This document shows, piece by piece, positions 18,285 through 26,252 of a stretch of 64,000 nt of DNA. A model generated the notes under the pieces. That model did not search any database and was not told the origin of the DNA. It saw nothing but the letters and a program-made list of their open reading frames with translations. Position 1 is the stretch's first letter, and the number at the start of each line of letters is the position of its first letter. Source of the DNA: Microbacterium proteolyticum (GTDB lineage Bacteria > Actinomycetota > Actinomycetes > Actinomycetales > Microbacteriaceae). The translations under genes were made by a program, and so were the position numbers. The stretch is taken from NCBI RefSeq assembly GCF_029639405.1, contig NZ_CP121274.1, forward strand, positions 2,728,001-2,792,000. Direction: 5' to 3'.

Positions 18285-18491
18285 TCACGCCGCGTCGTCC
18301 GCCAGTGCGGAGACCTCGACGGGGAAGTCGCGCGCCCTCAGGAACTCGCGCAGGTATCCGACGTGCTCGCCGCACGCGACCCAGGTCTTGCGGCGGTCGG
18401 CGGAGTGGATCCGAGGGTTCCGCCACCGGATCGCCCACTCGGCGGACGCGCGGCAGCCGGCGCGGGAGCATTCGGCGGGGGCGTCGGTCAC
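18285..18491 (-). CDS. Small conserved putative zinc-binding protein
   Basis: 68 residues. A small protein of this kind is common next to DUF3099 and SURF1 in related actinobacteria and sometimes carries the misleading label acetone carboxylase. Four possible metal ligands are visible: CSRAGC near the N-terminus and CGEH at about residues 44-47. The middle is tryptophan-rich (EWAIRWRNP, KTW). The GTG start overlaps the stop of the DUF3099 gene (GTGA), so the two are coupled. Function unknown; zinc binding is an inference from Cys/His spacing. Confidence 0.78.
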   Translation of the reverse strand: MTDAPAECSRAGCRASAEWAIRWRNPRIHSADRRKTWVACGEHVGYLREFLRARDFPVEVSALADDAA

Positions 18492-18856
18492 GACCGGTCG
18501 TCGCGCGGCTGCTCGAGACGCGCCGTCTCGGCGATGCGGATCACGGTCGGGGCCTCCGCGGACGGCGACACGGGTGCCGACGGCGCGGCCTCGATCATGC
18601 GCTCGGGGTTCACCGCGTCGACCGTCGCGGCATCCTGCCCCACGTTCGCCACGACCACGGCGAGGTAGGGGAGGAAGATCGCGCCGGCGGCGAACACGAA
18701 GGTGTACCAGCCGTAGGGGGTCACGAGGAACATGGCTCCGAAGCACGCGAAACGGATCCCCATCATCACCATGTACTTGACGAGACGGGATCCGGCGTCG
18801 TCCCGGGGAGCCTGCGGGAGCGACGTCGCTGACTGGGCGCGGGGCGATGTCTTCAC
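18488..18856 (-). CDS. DUF3099-family membrane protein
   Basis: 122 residues. The pattern QSATSLPQAPRDD followed by two membrane segments (about 35-52 and 56-74, with GWYTFVFAAGAIFLPY) is the DUF3099 signature seen across actinobacteria. The function is unknown. The Pro/Ala/Ser-rich C-terminus is probably cytoplasmic. I chose GTG 18856, where the family begins; an upstream ATG would add 41 residues unlike the family. It lies between fabG and SURF1 genes, a common actinobacterial order. Confidence 0.8.
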   Translation of the reverse strand: MKTSPRAQSATSLPQAPRDDAGSRLVKYMVMMGIRFACFGAMFLVTPYGWYTFVFAAGAIFLPYLAVVVANVGQDAATVDAVNPERMIEAAPSAPVSPSAEAPTVIRIAETARLEQPRDDRS

Positions 18857-18899
18857 GGTGAACCCCAGGGTACGCCCGTCTCGCGGGGCGAGGGCGCGA

Positions 18900-19520
18900 T
18901 TAGGCGCCGTATCGAGAGGACTGGCTCGCCGCGATCCCCACGAACACGATGAAGAAGATCGTGAGCAGCAGGACCACACCGATTCCGACCCAGCCGATGA
19001 TGGTGCCCGCGAGCGCCATGCCGCGTCCCTGCTCGCCCGTGCGCTTGATCTGCGCGAGCGAGATGTGTCCGGTGATCACACCGGTGATCGGTCCGATGAC
19101 CGGGACCAGCCCGATGAACCCCGCGATGGATGCCACGAGCGAGATGATCGCGAGCACGTTGGTCCGCACGGCGGATCCGTAGCCGCCGGCGACGGGAGCC
19201 GATCCGTACGGGGACTGGCCATATGCCGTGGTCTGGCCGTACGCCGGTGCCTGGCCGTAGGCCGGGGTGCCGTAGGGCGGCGCCGCGGGTGCACCGTAGG
19301 CGGGGGCTGCGGGGGCGTCGTACGTCGGAGTCGCGGGGGCGTCGTACGCGGGGGCCGCGGGGGCGTCGGAGGTCGGCGGAGCGTACGACGGCGCGTCCGC
19401 GGCGGGCGCGGGCGGGATGGGCGGCGCCGGGGGAGCGGGGTGCGCGGCGGCGTCGTGTGCGCCGGTGGTGGCCGGCGTCTCGCCTTCGCTGCGCGGGGCG
19501 GGGTTCTGGTCGTCGCTCAC
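18900..19520 (-). CDS. DUF4190-type membrane protein with Ala/Pro/Tyr-rich N-terminus
   Basis: 206 residues. The first 115 are low complexity: Ala-Pro runs and repeats of YDAPA, YGAPA and YGQ. Two membrane helices follow at about 120-150 (NVLAIISLVASIAGFIG) and 175-198 (IIGWVGIGVVLLLTIFF). The short loop between has ISLAQIKRTGEQGRGMAL, the DUF4190 hallmark. Such proteins are predicted membrane scaffolds; no activity is known. GTG 19520 has GAAAGGGA upstream. Repeat-length variation between strains would be expected in the N-terminal part. Confidence 0.85.
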   Translation of the reverse strand: MSDDQNPAPRSEGETPATTGAHDAAAHPAPPAPPIPPAPAADAPSYAPPTSDAPAAPAYDAPATPTYDAPAAPAYGAPAAPPYGTPAYGQAPAYGQTTAYGQSPYGSAPVAGGYGSAVRTNVLAIISLVASIAGFIGLVPVIGPITGVITGHISLAQIKRTGEQGRGMALAGTIIGWVGIGVVLLLTIFFIVFVGIAASQSSRYGA

Positions 19521-19612
19521 GGGTGTCCCTTTCGTCGTGCTCGCGTCCAGGCTTCCAGCGCGGCGCGGGCCGTGTCAAACGCCCGGGGGCCGGGCGGGAC
19601 CGAGGTCGTCGG

Positions 19613-19618
19613 TAGGCT
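19613..19618 (+). promoter_or_regulatory. -10 box for fabG
   Basis: TAGGCT about 37 nt before the ATG. Unlike many genes here this one then has a leader with a GCAGGAG ribosome site. Confidence 0.5.
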
Positions 19619-19654
19619 GGGCCGGTTCCGTCCCTCGCACCGCAGGAGTCTCAC

Positions 19655-20365
19655 ATGTCCCAGGACCGCGTCGTCGTCGTCACCGGAGGAAACCGCGGTA
19701 TCGGACGAGCCATCGCCGAACGCTTCGTGGCCGAGGGCTGGCGCGTCGCGGTCACCGCACGGTCGGGCGAGGGACCGGCCGGAACGCTCACGGTCCGCGC
19801 GGACGTCACGGACGCCGTCGCCGTGGACGCCGCGTTCAGTGAGATCGAGGCCGAGCTCGGACCCATCGCCGTCGTCGTCGCCAACGCCGGCATCACGAAG
19901 GACATGCTGCTGCTGCGCATGAGCGAGGACGACTTCGACAGCGTGGTCTCGACGAACCTCGGTGGCGCCTTCCGCGTCGTCAAGCGCGCGTCGAAGGGCA
20001 TGCTGAAGGCGCGCTGGGGTCGCGTCATCCTGATTTCGAGTGTCGTCGGGCTGTACGGTTCGGCGGGCCAGATCAACTACGCCGCGTCGAAGAGCGCCCT
20101 CGTCGGGTTCGCCCGATCGCTCACCCGCGAGCTCGGCGGCCGCGGCATCACCGCGAACGTCGTCGCGCCCGGGTTCATCGAGACCGACATGACCGCCGAA
20201 CTGCCCGCGGACACGCAGGCCGAGTACAAGAAGAACATTCCGGCCGGCCGCTTCGCGTCGGCGGATGAGGTCGCCGGCGTCGTCACGTGGCTCGCGGGCG
20301 ACGACGCCGCCTACATCTCGGGCGCCGTCATCCCCGTCGACGGCGGACTGGGCATGGGGCACTGA
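19655..20365 (+). CDS. fabG: 3-oxoacyl-ACP reductase, FabG type
   Basis: Short-chain dehydrogenase that reduces 3-oxoacyl-ACP with NADPH in fatty acid elongation. 236 residues. Seen: TGGNRGIG cofactor loop at 10-17, NAGI at 77-80, catalytic Ser in ISSVVG (128-129), and Tyr142-x3-Lys146 in NYAASK. The GRGITANVVAPGFIETDMT segment is typical of FabG and MabA rather than of sugar or steroid dehydrogenases. ATG with GCAGGAG 6 nt upstream. Confidence 0.93.
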   Translation: MSQDRVVVVTGGNRGIGRAIAERFVAEGWRVAVTARSGEGPAGTLTVRADVTDAVAVDAAFSEIEAELGPIAVVVANAGITKDMLLLRMSEDDFDSVVSTNLGGAFRVVKRASKGMLKARWGRVILISSVVGLYGSAGQINYAASKSALVGFARSLTRELGGRGITANVVAPGFIETDMTAELPADTQAEYKKNIPAGRFASADEVAGVVTWLAGDDAAYISGAVIPVDGGLGMGH

Positions 20366-20452
20366 GCGCAGGTCTCCTTCGCGGACACCGGTGCTTCTTC
20401 GGCGGTGTGCGGGGGTAGGGCGGAGGAATCCCGCACCTCCCCGCACCTCCGC

Positions 20453-21124
20453 TCAGCGCACCGCCGCGCGCAGCTTCTCGGCGAAGGCCTCGGGTTGCGA
20501 GAACTGGGGCCAGTGACCGCTGCCGAGCGTGACGACCTCGACGTCGCGGATCCGCGCGAACTCGTCGGCGAACGCGCCCCACTGGGTCAGGACCTCGCGG
20601 ACGCCGTCCTCGTCGAGTTGCCCCGACAGCACCGTCACGGGGATGTCGTGGCGACGGTCGTCTGAGAGCGGGATCGGGTCGGTCGGGACGCTGCCCGGGA
20701 CGTCGATGACCGCGGCTCCCACGCGTCGGCGCGTCTCGTCGTCGAGGTCGGCGATGTCGGGCTCGTCGAAGAAGTCCCACCCGGGGAACGGGACGACACC
20801 GTCCTGGACGGGGAACTCGGAGATCATGGCGCCGGGCGGTGGGGGCATGGTGTCGACGAAGACGACGCGCGCGACCCGCTCGGGACGGGCGTCGGCGGCG
20901 CCCCACACGACGTTGCCTCCGCCGGAGTGCCCGACGAGCACCACGGGGTCGGTGGCGGCGTCGACCTGAGCGACGACCGCGTCGACCCAGTGCTGGATGC
21001 CGGCGTCGGGATCGGTCGGGAGGGTCAGCGGGTGCACGCGGTGCCCCGCCCCGGTGAGCGCGGGGGTCACGGCATCCCACGACGATGCATCGAGCCAGAG
21101 GCCCGGAACCAGGATCACGTCCAT
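20453..21124 (-). CDS. Alpha/beta hydrolase
   Basis: 223-residue cytoplasmic alpha/beta hydrolase. The oxyanion region is VPGLWLDASSWD, the nucleophile Ser lies in VGHSGGGNV (near residue 66) and the catalytic His in GSGHWPQFSQP near the C-terminus. The short lid suggests a small ester or amide substrate, but none can be named. A TACAGT -10 box ends 6 nt before the ATG, so it is probably leaderless and transcribed alone, converging on fabG. Confidence 0.88.
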   Translation of the reverse strand: MDVILVPGLWLDASSWDAVTPALTGAGHRVHPLTLPTDPDAGIQHWVDAVVAQVDAATDPVVLVGHSGGGNVVWGAADARPERVARVVFVDTMPPPPGAMISEFPVQDGVVPFPGWDFFDEPDIADLDDETRRRVGAAVIDVPGSVPTDPIPLSDDRRHDIPVTVLSGQLDEDGVREVLTQWGAFADEFARIRDVEVVTLGSGHWPQFSQPEAFAEKLRAAVR

Positions 21125-21130
21125 GACGTC

Positions 21131-21136
21131 ACTGTA
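21131..21136 (-). promoter_or_regulatory. -10 box, leaderless promoter
   Basis: TACAGT on the minus strand, 6 nt before ATG 21124. Confidence 0.55.
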
Positions 21137-21166
21137 GGCCGGGCCGCCGACATCGCGGAGAGGACG

Positions 21167-21808
21167 TCAGCGCGGGAGAAGCGGCACCACCGCGGCCAGA
21201 TCCACGGGGCCGATCACGAGGTCGGCCGCGGCGCGGACGGCGGGCTTGGCGTTGAACGCGAGGCCGAGACCGGCGGCCTCCATCATGCGGAGGTCGTTGG
21301 CACCGTCGCCGATCGCGAACGTGAGGTGCGACGGCACGCCGTGCGCCGCGGCCCACTCGCGCAGGGTGTCGGCCTTGGCCGCGGCATCCACGATCGGTCC
21401 GTCCACCTCTCCGGTCAGGGCGCCGTCGGCGACGCCGAGGCGGTTGGCGCGCCACACGTCGACGCCGAGGTCGGGCGCGACGGTGTCGAGCACCTCGTGG
21501 AACCCACCGGAGACCACGCCGACCAGCCCGCCGCGGGCGTGGACTGCGTCGATGAGCGTGCGCACCCCGGGTGTCGGTTCGATCCGCGCGATCGCGCGGG
21601 CGAACGCCTCGATCGGGACCCCGGCGAGCGCGGCGACACGGGACCGGAGGCTGTCGGCGAAGTCGACCTCGCCGCGCATCGCGGCCTCGGTGGCCGCGGC
21701 CACCTCGGCTCCGCGGCCGGCTTCGTCGGCGAGGAGCTCGATGACTTCGTTGCGGATGAGGGTGGAATCGGCATCCAGGACGACGAGGAAACGGGCGGGC
21801 GCAGGCAC
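21167..21808 (-). CDS. serB: Phosphoserine phosphatase
   Basis: HAD-superfamily enzyme for the last step of serine synthesis. 213 residues. Motif I DADST at about 12-16 (nucleophile and acid Asp), motif II VVSGGF near 100, motif III Lys, motif IV GDGANDLRMM near 168. The extra regulatory ACT domain of longer SerB proteins is absent. GTG start; a TAGGGT -10 box lies 7 nt upstream, so it may be leaderless. It is divergent from luxS. Confidence 0.93.
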   Translation of the reverse strand: MPAPARFLVVLDADSTLIRNEVIELLADEAGRGAEVAAATEAAMRGEVDFADSLRSRVAALAGVPIEAFARAIARIEPTPGVRTLIDAVHARGGLVGVVSGGFHEVLDTVAPDLGVDVWRANRLGVADGALTGEVDGPIVDAAAKADTLREWAAAHGVPSHLTFAIGDGANDLRMMEAAGLGLAFNAKPAVRAAADLVIGPVDLAAVVPLLPR

Positions 21809-21815
21809 GGCCTCG

Positions 21816-21821
21816 ACCCTA
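21816..21821 (-). promoter_or_regulatory. -10 box, probable leaderless promoter of serB
   Basis: TAGGGT on the minus strand with 7 nt to GTG 21808. Confidence 0.5.
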
Positions 21822-21868
21822 GCGCGTCATGCGGTGACCCACGCGGCGCCGGTCGGAGCGGCCGCGCG

Positions 21869-21874
21869 TAGGCT
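21869..21874 (+). promoter_or_regulatory. -10 box for luxS
   Basis: TAGGCT about 36 nt before the luxS ATG. The leader carries an AAAGGA ribosome site. Confidence 0.5.
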
Positions 21875-21910
21875 CGGAGGACACGTGCCCGCCGCTGAAA
21901 GGATCACCCG

Positions 21911-22384
21911 ATGGCCGACGTCGAGAGCTTCACGCTCGACCACACCGCCGTTCTCGCCCCCTACATCCGCCTGATCGGCACGGAGTCGGGCCCACGCGGA
22001 GACGTCATCTCGAACTTCGACGTGCGCCTCGTGCAGCCCAACGAGGGGGAGATCCCGACCGCCGGCATCCACACGATCGAGCACCTCCTCGCGAGCCTCC
22101 TGCGCGACCGGATCGACGGCGTGATCGACATCTCGCCGTTCGGATGCCGCACCGGCTTCCACCTCATCATGTGGGGAGAGCCCGACCTCGGTGACGTCGT
22201 GGCCGCCGTCTCCGACTCTCTTCGCGCGATCGCCGAGGACGTGGAGTGGGAGGACGTTCCGGGCACCGACGCGTTCAGCTGCGGCAACTACCGCGACCAC
22301 AGCCTGCACACCGCGCGCGAGTGGTCCAAGCTCGTGCTCTCGCAGGGCATCAGCCGCGACGCGTTCGCGCGCGTCGGCGTCTGA
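21911..22384 (+). CDS. luxS: S-ribosylhomocysteine lyase
   Basis: Metalloenzyme splitting S-ribosylhomocysteine into homocysteine and the AI-2 precursor DPD; it serves the activated methyl cycle. 157 residues, full length. Metal ligands are intact: His54 and His58 in HTIEH and Cys124 in SCGNYRDHS. The catalytic Cys79 is in [12 protein letters not shown]-2 signalling cannot be concluded without a receptor. The partner nucleosidase (Pfs/MtnN) is not in this window. ATG with AAAGGA 8 nt upstream. A long hairpin follows directly. Confidence 0.97.
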   Translation: MADVESFTLDHTAVLAPYIRLIGTESGPRGDVISNFDVRLVQPNEGEIPTAGIHTIEHLLASLLRDRIDGVIDISPFGCRTGFHLIMWGEPDLGDVVAAVSDSLRAIAEDVEWEDVPGTDAFSCGNYRDHSLHTAREWSKLVLSQGISRDAFARVGV

Positions 22385-22398
22385 TCCTCCCGAGACGC

Positions 22399-22435
22399 GG
22401 AAGGGGCGGTGACCATCGCGGTCACCGCCCCTTCC
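22399..22435. terminator. Bidirectional hairpin terminator between luxS and glgC
   Basis: Perfect 16-bp arms (22399-22414 and 22420-22435) with a 5-nt loop, between converging genes. There is no T-tract; the heptamer GGCATCC starts at its last G-C flank. Confidence 0.75.
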
Positions 22436-22446
22436 GGCATCCGGGA

Positions 22447-23691
22447 TCAGACGTCGACGCGGACGTCCTTGCCGACCACGGTGATACCGGTCTCGGTCAC
22501 GGTGAAGCCGCGCGCGAGGTCGCGTTCGCGGTCGACCCCGATGGTCGCGCCCGGCGCGAGGGTCACGTTCTTGTCGAGGATCGCGCGGTGGATACGTGCT
22601 CCCGCGCCGACCTGCACGCCGTCGAAGAGGACCGAGTCGGTGATCGTCGACCCGCCGCCCGCGAGCGCCCACGGTCCGACGACGCTCCGCTCGAGGTGCG
22701 TCCCCGACAGCACCGACCCGAGGGACACGATCGAGTCGATCGCGTTGCCGATGCGGCCCACCGAGTCGCGCACGAACTTCGCCGGGGGAGCGTTGAAGGT
22801 CTGCGAGAAGATCGGCCAGTCGTCGTTGTAGAGGTTGAAGATGGGCAGCGTCGAGATCAGATCCATGTGGGCGTCGTAGAACGACTCGATGGTGCCCACG
22901 TCGCGCCAGTACGAGCGGTCGCGGGACGTCGACCCGGGGACGTCGTTGCGCTGGAAGTCGTACACCGCCGCCTCGCCGCGGTTGACGAAGTACGGCACGA
23001 TGTCGCCGCCCATGTCGTGCGCGGAGGTCGGCAGCTCGCCGTCGTGCGTGACGGCCTCGACGAGCGCGTCGGCGTCGAAGATGTAGTTGCCCATCGAGGC
23101 GAGCACCTCGTGCGGCGCGTCGGCGAGACCCGTGGGGTTCTGCGGCTTCTCGAGGAACTCGCGGATCATCGTCGGGTCGGAGGGGTCGGTGTCGATGACG
23201 CCGAACTGGTTCGCCAGTGCGATGGGCTGGCGGATGCCGGCGATCGTCGCCCGCGCGTCCGAGGCGATGTGCGCGTCGAGCATCTGCTTGAAGTCCATGC
23301 GGTACACGTGGTCGGCGCCGATGACGACGACGATGTCGGGCTTCTCATCGCGGATGAGGTTCATCGACTGCAGGATGGCGTCGGCCGAACCCGAGAACCA
23401 TCGCTTGCCGAGGCGCTGCTGGGCGGGGACGGATGCCACGTACGAACCGAGCATCGGCGACATGCGCCACGTCTGGGAGATGTGCCGGTCGAGGCTGTGC
23501 GACTTGTACTGCGTCAGGACGACGAGCTGTCTCAGGCCCGAATTGATGAGATTCGAGATCGCGAAGTCGATGAGACGGTACTGGCCTCCGAAGGGGACGG
23601 CGGGTTTGGCTCGATCCGCCGTGAGGGGCATGAGTCGCTTTCCCTCGCCGCCGGCGAGGATGATTCCGAAGACCTTCGGCGCTGCAGGCAT
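22447..23691 (-). CDS. glgC: Glucose-1-phosphate adenylyltransferase (ADP-glucose synthase)
   Basis: Makes ADP-glucose, the donor for glycogen or related alpha-glucans. 414 residues. N-terminal nucleotidyltransferase domain with [16 protein letters not shown] at about 9-24, [14 protein letters not shown], and active-site [11 protein letters not shown]-terminal left-handed beta-helix with hexapeptide-like repeats ending VRVDV. The ATG has a TAGTGT -10 box 6 nt upstream, hence leaderless. It is divergent from glgA across 76 bp, so the two probably share control. Confidence 0.96.
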   Translation of the reverse strand: MPAAPKVFGIILAGGEGKRLMPLTADRAKPAVPFGGQYRLIDFAISNLINSGLRQLVVLTQYKSHSLDRHISQTWRMSPMLGSYVASVPAQQRLGKRWFSGSADAILQSMNLIRDEKPDIVVVIGADHVYRMDFKQMLDAHIASDARATIAGIRQPIALANQFGVIDTDPSDPTMIREFLEKPQNPTGLADAPHEVLASMGNYIFDADALVEAVTHDGELPTSAHDMGGDIVPYFVNRGEAAVYDFQRNDVPGSTSRDRSYWRDVGTIESFYDAHMDLISTLPIFNLYNDDWPIFSQTFNAPPAKFVRDSVGRIGNAIDSIVSLGSVLSGTHLERSVVGPWALAGGGSTITDSVLFDGVQVGAGARIHRAILDKNVTLAPGATIGVDRERDLARGFTVTETGITVVGKDVRVDV

Positions 23692-23697
23692 GGCACC

Positions 23698-23703
23698 ACA
23701 CTA
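23698..23703 (-). promoter_or_regulatory. -10 box, leaderless promoter of glgC
   Basis: TAGTGT with a 6-nt gap to the glgC ATG. Confidence 0.55.
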
Positions 23704-23754
23704 GGGGGCGCGCGCGATCCCGGGAACAGACGCGCGGCAGGGGTTTCGCTGCGC

Positions 23755-23760
23755 TACGGT
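23755..23760 (+). promoter_or_regulatory. -10 box, leaderless promoter of glgA
   Basis: TACGGT with a 7-nt gap to the glgA ATG. The region between the two divergent -10 boxes is only 51 bp. Confidence 0.5.
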
Positions 23761-23767
23761 TCGTCTC

Positions 23768-24958
23768 ATGCGCGTCGACGTCGTGACCAAGGAGTACCCG
23801 CCGGAGATCTACGGGGGAGCGGGTGTCCATGCGACCGAGCTGGTCCGTGCGCTGCGGGCGGAAGGCACCGAGGTGCAGGTGCGGGCCTTCGGTGCGCCGC
23901 GCGACGAACCCGATACGACGTCGTACGCGGTGCCGTCCGAACTGGCTGCCGCGAACGGTGCGATCCAGACCCTCGGGACCGACCTCGAGATCGTGTCCGA
24001 CGTCGCCGGCGCGGACGTCGTGCACTCCCACACGTGGTACGCGAACTTCGCTGGGCACCTGGCATCCCTTCTCCACGGCATCCCGCACGTCGTCACCGCC
24101 CACAGCCTCGAACCGCTGCGGCCGTGGAAGGCCGAGCAGCTCGGCGGCGGCTACGCCGTGTCGAGCTACATCGAGAAGACCGCCTACGAGGGGGCCGCCG
24201 CGGTGGTCGCGGTGAGCGAGGGGATGCGCCAGGACATCCTGCGCAGCTACCCCGCGCTCGACCCCGGCAAGGTGCGCGTCATCTACAACGGCATCGACAC
24301 CGAGGCCTGGCATCCCGTCTCGGATGACGAGTTCCTCGCCTCCGTCGGCATCGACGCCGCGCGGCCCTCGGTGGTGTTCGTGGGGCGCATCACCCGTCAG
24401 AAGGGGCTGCCGTACCTGCTGCGCGCGGCCGAGCAGCTGCCGCCCGACGTCCAGCTGGTGCTCTGCGCGGGCGCCCCGGACACCCCGCAGATCCTCGCCG
24501 AGGTCGAGGAACTCGTCCGCGGTCTCCAGGCCACCCGCGAGGGCGTCGTGTGGATCGACCGGCTGCTGCCCCGTCACGAGCTGTGCGCGATCCTCACCGC
24601 GGCCACGACGTTCGTCTGCCCGTCGGTGTACGAGCCCCTCGGCATCGTCAACCTCGAGGCCATGGCCTGCGGTGCGGCGGTCGTCGGCACGGCGACCGGG
24701 GGCATCCCCGAGGTCGTCGTGGACGGCGTCACCGGCCGCCTGGTGCCGATCGAGCAGCTGCAGGACGGCACCGGCACTCCCGTCGACCCGGAGCGTTTCG
24801 TCGACGATCTCGCGCGCGTGCTCACCGAAGTGGTGACGGATGCCGCGCGCGCCGCCGAGTACGGCGAGGCCGGACGCCGACGCGCGATCGAGGACTTCAG
24901 CTGGGGCGCGATCGCCCAGACCACCGCGGCGCTGTACGCGGAGGTCGCGGGGAAGTAA
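23768..24958 (+). CDS. glgA: GT4 glycogen synthase or ADP-glucose:maltose-1-phosphate synthase
   Basis: 396-residue glycosyltransferase of the short actinobacterial GlgA type, using ADP-glucose made by the divergent glgC. Seen: KEYPPEIYGGAGVHATEL at the N-terminus (glycine-rich acceptor/donor loop), FVGRITRQKGLPYLL at mid-protein, and the donor-binding EPLGIVNLEAMACG near 297-310. In mycobacteria the corresponding enzyme (GlgM) forms maltose-1-phosphate rather than extending glycogen, so the acceptor here is uncertain. The start is leaderless by promoter position. Confidence 0.92.
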   Translation: MRVDVVTKEYPPEIYGGAGVHATELVRALRAEGTEVQVRAFGAPRDEPDTTSYAVPSELAAANGAIQTLGTDLEIVSDVAGADVVHSHTWYANFAGHLASLLHGIPHVVTAHSLEPLRPWKAEQLGGGYAVSSYIEKTAYEGAAAVVAVSEGMRQDILRSYPALDPGKVRVIYNGIDTEAWHPVSDDEFLASVGIDAARPSVVFVGRITRQKGLPYLLRAAEQLPPDVQLVLCAGAPDTPQILAEVEELVRGLQATREGVVWIDRLLPRHELCAILTAATTFVCPSVYEPLGIVNLEAMACGAAVVGTATGGIPEVVVDGVTGRLVPIEQLQDGTGTPVDPERFVDDLARVLTEVVTDAARAAEYGEAGRRRAIEDFSWGAIAQTTAALYAEVAGK

Positions 24959-25011
24959 GGGGCCCTTCCCCAGGCCGGGGTGGCGCGCCGTTACCGGTGC
25001 GCTGAGGCCGT

Positions 25012-25017
25012 TAGGCT
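25012..25017 (+). promoter_or_regulatory. -10 box, leaderless promoter of ABC ATPase
   Basis: TAGGCT with 6 nt (GGAGGC) to ATG 25024. The GGAGG inside the gap is too close to act as a ribosome site. Confidence 0.55.
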
Positions 25018-25023
25018 GGAGGC

Positions 25024-25806
25024 ATGCCGCAGGTTCTGGAGTTCTCCGACGTCGTCGTCCGCCGGAACGCCCGGGACATCGTGTCCCACCTCGACTGGAC
25101 CGTCACCGACGATCAACGCTGGGTGGTGCTGGGCCCGAACGGCGCCGGCAAGACCACGGTCCTGCAGCTGGCCGACACGCTCATCCACCCGACCTCGGGC
25201 TCGGTGACGATCCTCGGCGAGCGTCTGGGGCGTACCGACGTGTTCGAGCTGCGCCCGCGCATCGGTTTCGCCTCGTCGGCGATGGCGCGCCGCGTGCCGC
25301 CGGAGGAGACGGTGCTCGACGTCGTCCTGACCGCCGCGTACTCGGTGACCGGTCGCTGGCGCGAGCAGTACGACGACATCGACGAGCGCCGCGCGCTGCG
25401 CGTCCTCGCGGAGTGGCGCCTCGACCACCTCGCCGACCGCACGTTCGGAACGCTGTCGGACGGCGAGCAGAAGCGCGTGCAGATCGCCCGGGCCGTCATG
25501 ACCGACCCCGAGCTGCTGCTGCTCGACGAGCCCACCGCGAGCCTCGACCTCGGTGCCCGTGAAGAGCTCCTCGCCCTCCTCTCCGGCTACGCGCAGGCCC
25601 CGACCACGCCGGCGATGATCATGGTCACGCACCACGTCGAGGAGATCCCCGTCGGGTTCACGCACGTCCTCCTGCTGCGGGACGGGGAGGTCGTGGCATA
25701 CGGGCCCCTCTCCGAGGCGCTCACGGCCGAGAATCTGACCGCCACGTTCGGCGTCGAGATCACCCTGAGCCAGGATGCCGGTCGCTACGCGGCCCGCGCC
25801 TCCTGA
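25024..25806 (+). CDS. ABC transporter-type ATP-binding protein, stand-alone
   Basis: 260-residue single ABC domain of the ModF/YlmA-like group. Walker A GPNGAGKTT near 38-46, signature LSDGEQKR (variant LSDGE instead of LSGGQ), Walker B ELLLLDEPTASLDL, switch His in VTHHVEE. No permease or binding-protein gene is adjacent, so the substrate and even a transport role are unknown. It could be an ATPase recruited by a permease encoded elsewhere. Confidence 0.88.
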   Translation: MPQVLEFSDVVVRRNARDIVSHLDWTVTDDQRWVVLGPNGAGKTTVLQLADTLIHPTSGSVTILGERLGRTDVFELRPRIGFASSAMARRVPPEETVLDVVLTAAYSVTGRWREQYDDIDERRALRVLAEWRLDHLADRTFGTLSDGEQKRVQIARAVMTDPELLLLDEPTASLDLGAREELLALLSGYAQAPTTPAMIMVTHHVEEIPVGFTHVLLLRDGEVVAYGPLSEALTAENLTATFGVEITLSQDAGRYAARAS

Positions 25807-25846
25807 CGGCCGCACGGCGAGCGTCGTGCGCGGGCCGTGGGCCTGG

Positions 25847-25852
25847 TAGACT
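25847..25852 (+). promoter_or_regulatory. -10 box for rpmE2
   Basis: TAGACT about 78 nt before the rpmE2 ATG, placing the leader at about 25859-25930. Confidence 0.5.
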
Positions 25853-25858
25853 TGTCCT

Positions 25859-25930
25859 TTGGTGCCTCCGGCGCCGCAGACTTTGACCGTCCTGGCAGAA
25901 TCCAGGGCACCACTTCTCAAAGGACTTCCC
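25859..25930 (+). promoter_or_regulatory. Structured 5' leader of rpmE2, candidate L31 autoregulatory element
   Basis: TGGTGCC (25860-25866) can pair with GGCACCA (25906-25912), and CCTGG (25891-25895) with CCAGG (25902-25906), so the leader folds into an outer stem with an inner hairpin just before the AAAGGA ribosome site. Actinobacterial L31 genes are known to carry protein-binding leaders; whether this is that element is inferred from position and foldability. Confidence 0.5.
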
Positions 25931-26185
25931 ATGAAGACTGACATCCACCCCACGTACAAGGCTGTCGTGTTCCGCGACCTCGGCTCGGGCGAGACCTTCC
26001 TCACCCGTTCGACCGTGTCGAGCGACAAGACGATCGAGCTCGACGGTGTCGAGTACCCCGTCATCGACGTGGAGATCTCGTCGGCTTCGCACCCCTTCTA
26101 CACGGGCAAGCAGCGCATCATGGACTCGGCCGGTCGCGTCGAGAAGTTCAACCAGCGCTTCAAGAACTTCGGCGGCTCGCGCTGA
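25931..26185 (+). CDS. rpmE2: 50S ribosomal protein L31, type B (zinc-free)
   Basis: 84 residues, type B by length, by [20 protein letters not shown] at the start and by [20 protein letters not shown] near the end. The CxxC zinc motifs of type A are missing, so it binds no zinc. ATG 25931 follows AAAGGA; in-frame GTG 25859 would translate the structured leader and is rejected. No Zur box is evident, so it may be the constitutive L31. A strong terminator follows. Confidence 0.96.
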   Translation: MKTDIHPTYKAVVFRDLGSGETFLTRSTVSSDKTIELDGVEYPVIDVEISSASHPFYTGKQRIMDSAGRVEKFNQRFKNFGGSR

Positions 26186-26203
26186 GTCCCAGCGGTTCTC
26201 GCC

Positions 26204-26238
26204 GGAAGCCCTCGTCCTTCGGGACGGGGGCTTCCGTC
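26204..26238 (+). terminator. Intrinsic terminator after rpmE2
   Basis: GGAAGCCCTCGTCC (26204-26217) pairs with 26222-26235 with one mismatch over a short TTCGG-type loop and is followed by GTCATTT. Confidence 0.8.
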
Positions 26239-26252
26239 ATTTCGGGGATCGG

